Below the pieces are notes generated by a model, which ran no database searches, had not been told where the DNA came from, and saw nothing but the letters and a program-made list of their open reading frames with translations. From positions 558,001-622,000 of the forward strand of contig NC_011295.1 of assembly GCF_000020945.1 (NCBI RefSeq): DNA of 64,000 bases, read 5' to 3'. Position 1 is the stretch's first letter. Each line of letters starts with the position of its first letter. Shown piece by piece: positions 17,321-26,970 of this stretch. Origin of the DNA: Coprothermobacter proteolyticus DSM 5265 (GTDB lineage Bacteria > Coprothermobacterota > Coprothermobacteria > Coprothermobacterales > Coprothermobacteraceae). The translations under genes and the position numbers were made by a program.

Positions 17321-19597
17321 ATGGCAGGTATTCATGAAAGGGAAATTACTGAAGAACTAAAACAGTCTTATATTGATTACGCCATGAGCGTCATCGTAGG
17401 AAGAGCTCTTCCTGACGTTCGTGATGGCTTGAAGCCGGTGCAAAGGCGAATCATTTACTCCATGTCGGAGACGGGAAGTACTTACAATAATCCATACAAA
17501 AAATCTGCTCGTATTGTGGGTGACGTGCTTGGTAAGTACCATCCACATGGTGACGCTTCTGTTTACGACGCACTGGTGCGTATGGCACAGGACTTTGTTA
17601 TGCGTTATCCACTGGTGGACGGTCATGGAAACTTTGGATCCATGGACGGAGACCCGCCAGCAGCTATGCGTTACACTGAGGTGAGGTTAACACGACTTTC
17701 AGAGTATCTTGTGCAGGATTTAGATAAGGACACGGTAAACTGGGTTCCAAACTTCGATGGCAGTTTAAAGGAGCCCGAAGTTCTTCCCGCTGTGTTTCCT
17801 CAGCTCTTGGTTAATGGTTCCAGTGGTATTGCCGTAGGCGTATCGACGTACATCCCACCTCACAACTTGGGTGAAATCATCGATGCCACGTTGCACTTCC
17901 TTCACAATCCGGAAGCAACATCTAGGCAACTTATGAGGTTTGTTAAAGGTCCGGATTTTCCAACTGGCGGTCAGATTATTAACCCTCAAGATCTTGTAAA
18001 GGTGTATGAAGAAGGGAAGGGCGTAATTCGCGTACGTGGCCGAGCTAAGTTGGAAGAGGGACACGGGCAAAAACGCAGATTAGTTATTTATGAAATACCT
18101 TACATGGTCAACAAAGCAGAGCTGGTGTCTCAAATTGCCCAGCTCATTCGAGATAGAAAATTATCTGGTGTTGACGAGGTCAGAGACGAAAGTAACAGGC
18201 AGGGCGTCAGAGTGGTATTGGAGCTCAAGAAAGGCGCCAGTTTCCACCACATTCTGAACCAACTGTATGAACAGACCGCTTTGGAAAACAGCTTTGCGAT
18301 TAACATGGTTGCACTAAAAGACGGGGCTCCTGTTCAACTAACCTTGCGTGATTACATCGCCTCATTCGTGGATTTTAGGAAAGAAACCATTTTAAGAAGA
18401 ACACGTTATTTGCTGGATAAAGCTTCGAAGCGCCGCGAAGTTGTAGAGGGTATTCTTAAGGCGCTGGATAACATTGATTTGGTTATTGAAATTATCCGGA
18501 ATGCAGAAACTACAGATCAGGCAAAGAGACGCCTCATGTCACAGATAGGCCTAACAGAGGTGCAAGCAGAGGCTGTGTTGGAGATAAAGCTTAGATCGTT
18601 GGTACACATGGAGAAGGAAAAAGTTGAACAAGAGCTGGAATCTCTTCTGAAAGCCATTGCTGAATACACTGAGATACTAAACAGTGAAACCAAGCTACTG
18701 GAAGTCATCGCTGAGGAGCTTAAACATGTGAAAAAACTGTTTGCTGATCAAAGAAGAACGCTAATTGGATTCTCGGATCAGCAAACAGAGACGGTACAAG
18801 CTGCCGAGGAAACATTCTTCATTGAACTGTTGGAGTACGGCATTATCAGAAGGTCAAAAACGCAGACAAACTTGGTGGACTTTATTGAGGTGCAGGGAAG
18901 TGACCCCGTTATGTTCCTGACGAACTTTGGAAAGATATTCTGCATATCTGCTTACGAAATTCCTGAAAGTCAACGTGGTGTGGCTTTGAACGCTCTATTT
19001 CCTATGGGGAATGATGAAAAAGTGCTGCTATTAGGGACTCAAAACCAGGAGCTTATTGCCATCAGTGAAAAAGGAAAAGGAAAACGTTTCAGATTGGACG
19101 TGGAAAAGATCCCATCTCGAGGTGGCTATTACTTCCTGCTTGACCCAGGTGACATGGTATCAGTCATAGTTCCTGTAACTAGCAAAGAACTTGTTGTTAT
19201 TAGTGCTCAGGGCAAGGCATTGCGTTTGGATGTGGAGAGTATTCCAGAACGTGGGCTTCGTACAGGCGGAGTTAAGGTTATGAGAACTTACGAAGGGGAC
19301 CGAGTAGTGGGGGCGACATGCTTAAAACAGAAATACATCGTTACTATGACAGAAAACGCATATGCTAAGCGAACGGACATAGATGAAATACCCAAGAGAA
19401 ATAGAGGCGCTGCAGGTGTTTTCATACATAAAGCTAATGAAACTACTGGCCCAGTAATAGGGGTTTCTTGTAACGAGAATATGCTTTACCGCTCAGGCAG
19501 AGAATGGCTTCCCTTAAGCATGAGTGACATACCGGTTTGTTCCAAGGCTTCCATGGGGAAGAAGGTTCTAAGAACCTTAATCAATCGGTTGGTTTGA
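17321..19597 (+). CDS. gyrA: DNA gyrase subunit A-like (type IIA topoisomerase cleavage subunit)
   Basis: A 758-residue cleavage/religation subunit. The active-site Tyr is Tyr118 (AMRYTEVRL) and the winged-helix region includes [10 protein letters not shown] at 75-83; Ala79 stands where E. coli GyrA has the quinolone-contact Ser83. A coiled coil and a C-terminal beta-pinwheel follow from about residue 490. The first blade reads [16 protein letters not shown] and lacks the Q-R-R-G-G-K-G type GyrA box that defines true gyrase wrapping, and the subunit is shorter than the usual 800-875. By context (after gyrB) it is the gyrase partner, but activity could be relaxing or weakly supercoiling. See findings. 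Confidence 0.93.
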   Translation: MAGIHEREITEELKQSYIDYAMSVIVGRALPDVRDGLKPVQRRIIYSMSETGSTYNNPYKKSARIVGDVLGKYHPHGDASVYDALVRMAQDFVMRYPLVDGHGNFGSMDGDPPAAMRYTEVRLTRLSEYLVQDLDKDTVNWVPNFDGSLKEPEVLPAVFPQLLVNGSSGIAVGVSTYIPPHNLGEIIDATLHFLHNPEATSRQLMRFVKGPDFPTGGQIINPQDLVKVYEEGKGVIRVRGRAKLEEGHGQKRRLVIYEIPYMVNKAELVSQIAQLIRDRKLSGVDEVRDESNRQGVRVVLELKKGASFHHILNQLYEQTALENSFAINMVALKDGAPVQLTLRDYIASFVDFRKETILRRTRYLLDKASKRREVVEGILKALDNIDLVIEIIRNAETTDQAKRRLMSQIGLTEVQAEAVLEIKLRSLVHMEKEKVEQELESLLKAIAEYTEILNSETKLLEVIAEELKHVKKLFADQRRTLIGFSDQQTETVQAAEETFFIELLEYGIIRRSKTQTNLVDFIEVQGSDPVMFLTNFGKIFCISAYEIPESQRGVALNALFPMGNDEKVLLLGTQNQELIAISEKGKGKRFRLDVEKIPSRGGYYFLLDPGDMVSVIVPVTSKELVVISAQGKALRLDVESIPERGLRTGGVKVMRTYEGDRVVGATCLKQKYIVTMTENAYAKRTDIDEIPKRNRGAAGVFIHKANETTGPVIGVSCNENMLYRSGREWLPLSMSDIPVCSKASMGKKVLRTLINRLV

Positions 19598-19616
19598 GGA
19601 AGGCTGTGATTTTTGT

Positions 19617-20000
19617 ATGTCGTACAGGTTTTTGGATCATACTGCAGATTTGGGCGTTGAGGTAAGTGGAGAATCTACTGAGGAGCTCTTTCAATCCTGT
19701 TTGGATGCTTTGAGAGAGTGGAGTTTCCATGAAGTTGGTTCTTCTGAAGTTAAACATAATGTAGAACTTTCTGCAGACACGGAAACGGAGCTTTGGTTCA
19801 AGTTTTTGAACGAAGTGGTGTTCTACATGGATAAGAACGAAGCTCCATTGACGTTAAGCTTAAGGGAGTACCATTTGGGTTGCAATTGCTATTTAAGAGC
19901 AGAGTTAACGATGGCTGAGCAAAGTAAGAGAAAGCAGGCTGTGAAGGCTTTTACATTGCACAATTTTGGGTTTACGGCACAAATGATTTTTGACGTGTGA
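19617..20000 (+). CDS. Archease, RtcB cofactor protein
   Basis: A 127-residue archease. FLDHTADLGVEV at the start is the family signature, and its acidic residues bind the metal used to help guanylylation of RtcB; the C-terminus ends in the typical FTAQMIFDV strand. Archeases make RtcB a multiple-turnover RNA ligase and widen its nucleotide use. The gene lies 19 bp after gyrA and 42 bp before rtcB, the same pairing that occurs in archaea and many bacteria. No unusual residues are seen. Confidence 0.92.
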   Translation: MSYRFLDHTADLGVEVSGESTEELFQSCLDALREWSFHEVGSSEVKHNVELSADTETELWFKFLNEVVFYMDKNEAPLTLSLREYHLGCNCYLRAELTMAEQSKRKQAVKAFTLHNFGFTAQMIFDV

Positions 20001-20042
20001 TGAGGATGGGTGATCGGTAACCAAAGAAAGGAGGTGGTCAAT

Positions 20043-21476
20043 ATGTGGAAGCAAGTAGATAAGTTCGTGTACGAGATTCCTTTGGGGGCAAAGGAAGGTA
20101 TGCGAGTACCGGGGCGTGTTTTTGCTTCCGAAACCATATTCAAACAAGCCGAGGCAGATAAGGCGTTGGAGCAGGTAGTGAACGTAGCCACTCTGCCTGG
20201 TATACTTAGATACTCTCTTGCCATGCCTGATATTCACTGGGGTTATGGTTTCCCCATTGGAGGTGTGGCGGCTTTTGATGTAGATCATGGTGTGATTACT
20301 CCTGGAGGTATTGGTTTTGACATAAACTGCGGTGTCAGACTGCTAGTTACACCACTAACAGAGGAGCAAGTTCGACCTAAACTGGGCGCGCTCCTGGATG
20401 TTCTGTACAAAGAAGTCCCCAGTGGGGTAGGGTCTGAAGGCTTCATAAAACTTTCGGTAAGAGAACTGGATAAGGTCTTGGAAATGGGTGCAAAATGGGC
20501 AGTAGAACAGGGATATGGAACGTTTGAGGATTTGGAGAGGCTCGAGTCGCAAGGGCAGTTAAAGGGCGCCGATGCGAGCAAGGTGTCCAAGAGAGCTAAA
20601 GAACGTGGTCTGGAACAGTTGGGAACATTGGGTTCAGGAAATCACTTCTTGGAAGTTCAGAAGGTAGATGAGATCTTCGATGAAGCTGTTGCTAAGCAAA
20701 TGGGGCTTTCTTTGGGCCAGGTGACCATAATGCTTCACACGGGTTCTCGAGGATTAGGACACCAAGTAGCCACAGATTACATCGATGTCATGCTCAAAGC
20801 TTCAAAGAAGTACGGCATTAAACTTGTTGATAAGCAGCTGGCTGCGGCTCCCTTTAAGAGTGAAGAAGGTCAGGATTACTGGGCAGCGATGCAGTGCGCA
20901 GCGAATTTTGCTTGGGCTAACCGCCAAGTGATTACTGACTACATAAGAAAAGCCTTTGCTAAGGTATTTGGCAACGAAATAAAAGACAAGATTACTGTCA
21001 TTTACGATGTGGCTCATAACATTGCAAAGTTGGAAAAACACATGGTTGATGGCATGGAAAGAGAAGTAGTAGTTCACAGAAAGGGAGCAACTCGGTCGTT
21101 CCCTGCGCATCACCCGGAGTTGCCTTCCATTTATGAAAACACTGGTCAACCTGTGATTATCCCTGGTAGTATGGGTTCAAGCTCCTTCTTGCTCGTTGGA
21201 CTGCCAGGCAGCATGGAACAATCATGGGGTTCCACGTGCCATGGAGCGGGCAGAGTTATGAGTAGGAAAGAAGCCATAAGGAAAGGCAATTATGGAACGC
21301 TTATGGACAGTTTGGGTGAAAAAGGCATATTGGTAAGGAGCGCAGAACGGGAAACACTCTTAGAAGAAGCTCCTGAAGCCTATAAAGACGTAGATGAAGT
21401 GGTGCATGTGGTAGAAGAATTGGGCTTAAACAGGAAAGTAGCAAGGATGAGACCTATGGGGGTTGTTAAAGGTTGA
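20043..21476 (+). CDS. rtcB: RNA-splicing/repair ligase RtcB
   Basis: A 477-residue RtcB, which joins 2',3'-cyclic phosphate or 3'-phosphate RNA ends to 5'-OH ends using GTP and Mn2+. Motifs seen: GGIGFDINCGVRLL (metal Cys), GSGNHFLEVQ, HTGSRGLGHQVA, and GSTCHGAGRVMSR containing the His that becomes guanylylated. The ATG at 20043 follows a strong AAGGAGGTGG site and is preferred over a GTG at 20010. There is no rtcA or rtcR nearby; the gene is in a housekeeping run with archease and t6A genes. Its stop overlaps the tsaE start. Confidence 0.96.
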   Translation: MWKQVDKFVYEIPLGAKEGMRVPGRVFASETIFKQAEADKALEQVVNVATLPGILRYSLAMPDIHWGYGFPIGGVAAFDVDHGVITPGGIGFDINCGVRLLVTPLTEEQVRPKLGALLDVLYKEVPSGVGSEGFIKLSVRELDKVLEMGAKWAVEQGYGTFEDLERLESQGQLKGADASKVSKRAKERGLEQLGTLGSGNHFLEVQKVDEIFDEAVAKQMGLSLGQVTIMLHTGSRGLGHQVATDYIDVMLKASKKYGIKLVDKQLAAAPFKSEEGQDYWAAMQCAANFAWANRQVITDYIRKAFAKVFGNEIKDKITVIYDVAHNIAKLEKHMVDGMEREVVVHRKGATRSFPAHHPELPSIYENTGQPVIIPGSMGSSSFLLVGLPGSMEQSWGSTCHGAGRVMSRKEAIRKGNYGTLMDSLGEKGILVRSAERETLLEEAPEAYKDVDEVVHVVEELGLNRKVARMRPMGVVKG

Positions 21477-21889
21477 TCAAAGCTTGTACACCTGAGGAAA
21501 CAGTTGAAGCTGGAAGTACGTTTGCTAATAATCTGAAGAAGGGTGATCTGGTGCTTCTTTTTGGCGTACTGGGAGCAGGCAAAACAACGTTTATTCGTGG
21601 TGTGGCTCGCCTTCTTGCTCCGGGTGCAAAGGTTTCCTCGCCGTCTTTTAACTTGCTCAAGATTTACAACATGCCCGATGGCGGACACTTGTATCACTTG
21701 GACTTTTACAGGGTATCTAGCACTAAAGAACTGTGGGACATACGTATAGAAGAGTTCTTGGAAGATGGTCTTGTGGTGGTGGAATGGCCTGGCCGTTTTC
21801 CCGATTTACTGTCCCTGCCACATTGGAAGGTGATCTTCAAGGTTTTGGAGGATGACTGCAGGTGCATAACATTCACAAAGTGCTCGTAA
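21473..21889 (+). CDS. tsaE: t6A synthesis ATPase TsaE
   Basis: A 138-residue P-loop protein with GVLGAGKTTFIRG at about residue 25, SSPSFNLLK and VVVEWPGRFPDLL, the signature of TsaE. TsaE regulates the TsaB-TsaD complex that makes N6-threonylcarbamoyladenosine at position 37 of ANN-decoding tRNAs. The TTG start overlaps the rtcB stop codon (TTGA), implying coupled translation, and the 3' end overlaps tsaB by 28 bp. Confidence 0.93.
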   Translation: MIKACTPEETVEAGSTFANNLKKGDLVLLFGVLGAGKTTFIRGVARLLAPGAKVSSPSFNLLKIYNMPDGGHLYHLDFYRVSSTKELWDIRIEEFLEDGLVVVEWPGRFPDLLSLPHWKVIFKVLEDDCRCITFTKCS

Positions 21890-22419
21890 TACAGACTGCG
21901 TTTCCTAATGAGGTAGCTGGCATTTACGAGCCTGAGAAGAGATTTCCTTTTAAATGGTTTTTTTTGCAGGGTAAGACTTTGGAAGCCTTGTGCGACATAG
22001 AAATTCCAGAAGATCTTGATGCTGTAGCGGTGGCTGTAGGACCTGGACGCTTCACCTCCACCCGGGTTGGTGTGGGCTTCGCACTGGGCTTAGGTATGTC
22101 AAGAGAACTGCCTCTAATCCCTTTGAACGTATTCGATCTCATCGATAGCGAAGGCGCTGAAGGTTGGTATTTGATTATGTCTCGAAAAGATGAGTACTAT
22201 GGAAGCTACCGGGCAAATTTCCGAGAAGTGAAACGCGAGATATTTAGTGACATACCCAAAACAGATGTGGCAAGGGTTCTGGATCAAGATCATCCACTCA
22301 CCTTTGCGGATTTAGAACAATTCTTGCAGAAACGTGGGCTACCCGACGGTACCAGCTGGGAGACGCTCAAGGTAGAGTACATGAAAGAAGTGGCAGAGGA
22401 GTACAAACTGTGGAAATAA
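21862..22419 (+). CDS. tsaB: t6A synthesis scaffold TsaB
   Basis: A 185-residue degenerate ASKHA-fold protein, shorter than the usual 220-230. AVGPGRFTSTRVGVGFALGL corresponds to the GPGSFTGLRIG segment of TsaB. TsaB dimerises with TsaD to form the active t6A transferase. Start GTG 21862 lies inside tsaE. Position between tsaE and rimI-tsaD supports the call. The N-terminus is diverged and the first strand lacks the usual DTS, so sequence identity alone is modest. Confidence 0.85.
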   Translation: MHNIHKVLVIQTAFPNEVAGIYEPEKRFPFKWFFLQGKTLEALCDIEIPEDLDAVAVAVGPGRFTSTRVGVGFALGLGMSRELPLIPLNVFDLIDSEGAEGWYLIMSRKDEYYGSYRANFREVKREIFSDIPKTDVARVLDQDHPLTFADLEQFLQKRGLPDGTSWETLKVEYMKEVAEEYKLWK

Positions 22420-22883
22420 TAGAATTTGAAATTACAGAAGCCACAGAAGAGGACTTGGATGCCATTTACGATGTGGACAAGAAAGCTTTTAGCTACCCGA
22501 TGAGCCGCAGTAGCATCGAAAGGGACCTACGCGATAGAAGGCTTTCCAAATACTTTGTTGCCCGCCTTCTTCCCTTTAATGAGGTAGTGGGCTACATTGG
22601 CCTTTGGTGTATTTTTCCGGAAGCGCACATCGTTTCCATTGCTGTGGACCCAGACTACCAGGGCAAAGGTATTGGAAATAAACTACTACAGCAAGCTTTA
22701 GCATGGCTTGTAAATAGCGGATTTAAACACGTTTTTTTAGAAGTACGCGTTGACAACGAAGTAGCCATAAACCTGTATGACAAACACGGTTTTGAAAAAG
22801 TTAGCGTGAGAAAGAACTACTACCAAGATGGATCCGATGCTTTTGTTATGGTTAAAGACCTTACTAAAAAAGAAGAGCAATGA
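22410..22883 (+). CDS. rimI: RimI-like N-terminal acetyltransferase
   Basis: A 157-residue GNAT-fold protein. The acetyl-CoA loop reads VDPDYQGKGIGNKLL (about residue 91) and the C-terminal segment INLYDKHGFEKV is typical of RimI. RimI acetylates the N-terminus of S18 in E. coli, and a rimI gene between tsaB and tsaD is a common arrangement. The GTG start overlaps tsaB by 10 bp. Whether this copy targets S18 cannot be judged from sequence. Confidence 0.9.
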   Translation: MEIIEFEITEATEEDLDAIYDVDKKAFSYPMSRSSIERDLRDRRLSKYFVARLLPFNEVVGYIGLWCIFPEAHIVSIAVDPDYQGKGIGNKLLQQALAWLVNSGFKHVFLEVRVDNEVAINLYDKHGFEKVSVRKNYYQDGSDAFVMVKDLTKKEEQ

Positions 22884-22898
22884 GGAGTATAAAGATTG

Positions 22899-23849
22899 AT
22901 GGGATATAGAATCTTAGCCATAGAAACCAGCTGTGATGAGACTGCCGTGGCTTGTCTCAATGGAGATAAGGTTGTGCAAAGTAAGGTGTTTTCGCAGATT
23001 GACTTACATGAGGCTTTTGGCGGTGTTCTCCCAGAGGCTGCGGCTCGGCGTCATCTGGAGGTACTCCCGGTTTTGTTAAAGGACGTTGCTAAACCAGATT
23101 TAATTGCCGTTACTGCTGGACCTGGATTGTTGCCTGCTTTGCTCACGGGTGTTAGTGTGGCACTAGGATTATCCAGAGGATGGCAAGTACCCGTCATGGG
23201 TATAAACCACGTAGTAGCTCATGTTGCGGCAGCGGCACTGGAGCGAAGAATTGAGCTACCCGTTTTGGGATTGGTGGTTTCTGGAGGCCATACTTCCTTT
23301 TATCTAATTGAGAAATGGTCTGATCCAAAGGTGCTGGGCTGGACTTATGACGATGCTGCTGGAGAGTGTTTGGACAAAGTTGGCAGGGCACTAGGCATGA
23401 AGTATCCTGCAGGTGCAGAAATTGATAACCTGGCTCTAACGATAAAAGAGCGAGTCACCATGCCGCTACCACTTAAAAATGAGGATTCTTTTAATTTCTC
23501 GTTTTCCGGACTTAAGACAGCTGCTCTGAAATACAAGGGGAAGATTTCTAATGAAGTATTGGCTGCCTCTCTCATGGAAGCAGTGGTCAACCACTTGTTA
23601 GATCGCATAGAAAAGGTACTCAAGAAGTATCCTTATCCACTTGTGGTGGGTGGAGGAGTGTCTGCCTCCAAGTTTCTTCGTCAAAGGATGCACGAACATT
23701 TTGGCGAACGTGTTATATTCCCCAGCGCGCAGCTGAGTACAGACAATGCCGATATGGTGGCTGTGTATGCGGCACTGCTTCTACAAGAAGGCATTGTGCC
23801 AGGTTCTTGTGTGACACCTGATCCAAACATGGAACAAGGATGGTGTTGA
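22899..23849 (+). CDS. tsaD: t6A transferase TsaD
   Basis: A 316-residue TsaD (Kae1/Qri7 family). It has LAIETSCDET at the start, NHVVAHVAAA with the metal-binding His pair, LGLVVSGGHTSF, DDAAGECLDK, the FSFSGLKTA segment and the C-terminal STDNADMVA with the metal Asp. It transfers the threonylcarbamoyl group onto A37 of tRNA. ATG 22899 is given; TTG 22896 just before it is equally well placed behind gaggag. The other t6A gene, tsaC/sua5, is not in the window. Confidence 0.96.
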   Translation: MGYRILAIETSCDETAVACLNGDKVVQSKVFSQIDLHEAFGGVLPEAAARRHLEVLPVLLKDVAKPDLIAVTAGPGLLPALLTGVSVALGLSRGWQVPVMGINHVVAHVAAAALERRIELPVLGLVVSGGHTSFYLIEKWSDPKVLGWTYDDAAGECLDKVGRALGMKYPAGAEIDNLALTIKERVTMPLPLKNEDSFNFSFSGLKTAALKYKGKISNEVLAASLMEAVVNHLLDRIEKVLKKYPYPLVVGGGVSASKFLRQRMHEHFGERVIFPSAQLSTDNADMVAVYAALLLQEGIVPGSCVTPDPNMEQGWC

Positions 23850-23876
23850 ATAACTCCCCTTACCTAATGGTATATT
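23846..23876 (+). promoter_or_regulatory. Promoter of groES-groEL
   Basis: TTGAAT (23846-23851) and TATATT (23871-23876), the latter preceded by TGG as an extended -10, with a 19-bp spacer. Transcription would start within the CIRCE-like repeat. The -35 overlaps the tsaD stop codon. Confidence 0.5.
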
Positions 23877-23881
23877 ATCAG

Positions 23882-23908
23882 TTAGCAAGTTCTTAACTAA
23901 ATTGCTAG
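23882..23908 (+). promoter_or_regulatory. Degenerate CIRCE (HrcA operator) of groESL
   Basis: TTAGCAAGT, a 9-base spacer, then AATTGCTAG. The CIRCE consensus is TTAGCACTC-N9-GAGTGCTAA. The outer six bases of the left arm match fully and five of six match on the right, with exactly the canonical 9-N9-9 geometry; the inner triplets differ. It lies just before the AGGAGG site of groES, where HrcA normally represses. Recognition by HrcA is inference. Confidence 0.6.
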
Positions 23909-23919
23909 GAGGTGTCCTT

Positions 23920-24216
23920 ATGGAGATTAAACCTTTGGGCGACAGAGTGCTTCTGAAACCAATGGAGGAAGAGGAAAAAACAAAGTCCGGTATTGTGATT
24001 CCTGACACTGCGAAGGAGAAACCACAAAAAGGAAAAGTCTTGGCAGTGGGCACTGGAAGAACTCTGGACAATGGAACTAGGGTACCCTTAGAGGTTCAGG
24101 TTGGTGACATTGTTGTGTTCTCCAAGTACGCTGGTACCGAAGTAAAGGTTGATGGTGAAGAATATCTCATTGTCTCTGAGAGAGATATTTTAGCCGTAGT
24201 CGGCCACGAAAACTAA
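23920..24216 (+). CDS. groES: Co-chaperonin GroES
   Basis: A 98-residue GroES. It starts [13 protein letters not shown], has the mobile-loop sequence [19 protein letters not shown] and the [13 protein letters not shown] roof region, all of normal length. The ATG at 23920 follows AGGAGGTG; a TTG at 23902 that keeps the frame open is not needed. GroES caps the GroEL ring to close the folding chamber. A CIRCE-like operator upstream suggests heat-shock control. Confidence 0.97.
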   Translation: MEIKPLGDRVLLKPMEEEEKTKSGIVIPDTAKEKPQKGKVLAVGTGRTLDNGTRVPLEVQVGDIVVFSKYAGTEVKVDGEEYLIVSERDILAVVGHEN

Positions 24217-24230
24217 GGAGGGGTGATTGA

Positions 24231-25847
<1,617 letters not shown>

Positions 25848-25893
25848 TTCTGGACATTAAATTACCCTAAGTCAATAGTTAAACTGTTTTGAA

Positions 25894-25936
25894 GAAGGGG
25901 GCCTCTCAAAGAGAGAGAGGTCCCCTTCGCTGTTTT
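25894..25936 (+). terminator. Intrinsic terminator of groESL
   Basis: GAAGGGGGCCTCTC (25894-25907) pairs with GAGAGGTCCCCTTC (25915-25928) over 14 bp with one G-U pair and a 7-base loop, followed by GCTGTTTT. It lies 46 bp after the groEL stop. Confidence 0.85.
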
Positions 25937-25949
25937 AAGGTTGTTGCTG

Positions 25950-25955
25950 TATAAT
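25950..25955 (+). promoter_or_regulatory. -10 box of the peptide transporter operon
   Basis: A consensus TATAAT 39 bp before dppB, followed by a gggaaggga ribosome site. The -35 region (TTTTAA at 25933) is weak and overlaps the T-tract of the groEL terminator. Confidence 0.5.
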
Positions 25956-25994
25956 TTATAGAAAATAGTCCCAAGGGAAGGGAGTGTAAGTTAG

Positions 25995-26957
25995 ATGAAT
26001 TACCTGATCAGGAGAATCTTGCAGTTGATCCCGACGTTCATCATCGCCACAATGATTGCTTTCATACTGTTCTCATTGGTTGGCGACCCATTTGAAGGCA
26101 TGCGTCAGGATCCTAGATTGGCTTCACAAGTGGAAAGACTGAGAAAGATCTATGGCTATGATAAAGATCCCTTAACACGTTATGTCCTTTGGTTGTACAA
26201 CTTCTTCACGGGTGAATGGGGTTACTCTATCATGGCAAAAAGGTCGGTGTTCAGTGTAGTCACTGAGCGAATTCCCGTCTCCTTAGCACTGGGCATTGGA
26301 CAAACGGTGCTTGCTACATTGTTTGGACTACTGCTTGGCATCTACTCTGCTTTGCACTTGTACTCGACAGCAGACTATGTGGCAACAGCGTTAGTATTCT
26401 TTGGTATGTCCATGCCATCATTTTTCTTTGGTGTGGTTGCCTTGTTCTTCTTTGTAATAACTTGGCCGCTCTTTAATGTTGGTTTGATGACGCCAGGCTT
26501 TCACCCAGAGGCAGCAACCTTATTCGAGAAAACCATTGAGTATGGTAGGCACCTCATGCTTCCTCTAATGTTGCTTGTTATCTTGGGAATGGGAGGATTC
26601 GTACGTTACGCTCGCTCTTCCATGCTTGAGGTTCTTAACATGGATTACATTAGAACTGCTAGGGCAAAAGGTTTGCCTGAGTCAGTTGTAGTGAGGAAGC
26701 ACGCACTCAGAAATGCCTTAATACCCATTGTTACACTTCTTGCACTATCATTGCCTGGTATTCTTGGATCTGCACCAATCACTGAAACCATATTCAGTAT
26801 TAATGGTCTAGGAAAACTGTACATAGACGCCTTGGGTGCCAACGACCAAATGACATTAATGGCTAACCTCGTGTTAACTATTTCGCTTGTCATAGTAGGC
26901 AACCTTCTGGCGGACATACTGTACTCGGTGGTTGATCCCCGAGTCCGCTTAGGATGA
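25995..26957 (+). CDS. Peptide ABC transporter permease, DppB type
   Basis: A 320-residue inner-membrane permease with about six helices. It begins with the RRILQLIPTFIIATMIAF signal-anchor helix, then RLRKIYGYDKDPLTRYVLWL, typical of DppB/OppB, and carries the EAA-type cytoplasmic loop YIRTARAKGLPESVVVRKHALRNALIP that contacts the ATPase subunits. It forms a heterodimeric channel with the next gene. First gene of a four-gene operon with its own promoter. Family assignment to the dipeptide/oligopeptide/nickel group is firm; the substrate is inferred to be peptides. Confidence 0.93.
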   Translation: MNYLIRRILQLIPTFIIATMIAFILFSLVGDPFEGMRQDPRLASQVERLRKIYGYDKDPLTRYVLWLYNFFTGEWGYSIMAKRSVFSVVTERIPVSLALGIGQTVLATLFGLLLGIYSALHLYSTADYVATALVFFGMSMPSFFFGVVALFFFVITWPLFNVGLMTPGFHPEAATLFEKTIEYGRHLMLPLMLLVILGMGGFVRYARSSMLEVLNMDYIRTARAKGLPESVVVRKHALRNALIPIVTLLALSLPGILGSAPITETIFSINGLGKLYIDALGANDQMTLMANLVLTISLVIVGNLLADILYSVVDPRVRLG

Positions 26958-26970
26958 GGAGGGAGTAACG

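Noticed and set aside
15384-19597. The type IIA pair as topoisomerase IV (parE-parC) instead of gyrase
   Set aside because: The GyrB TOPRIM sequence and the neighbouring DciA-like gene fit gyrB. The missing GyrA box leaves real doubt about activity, which I report as a finding rather than changing the gene name.
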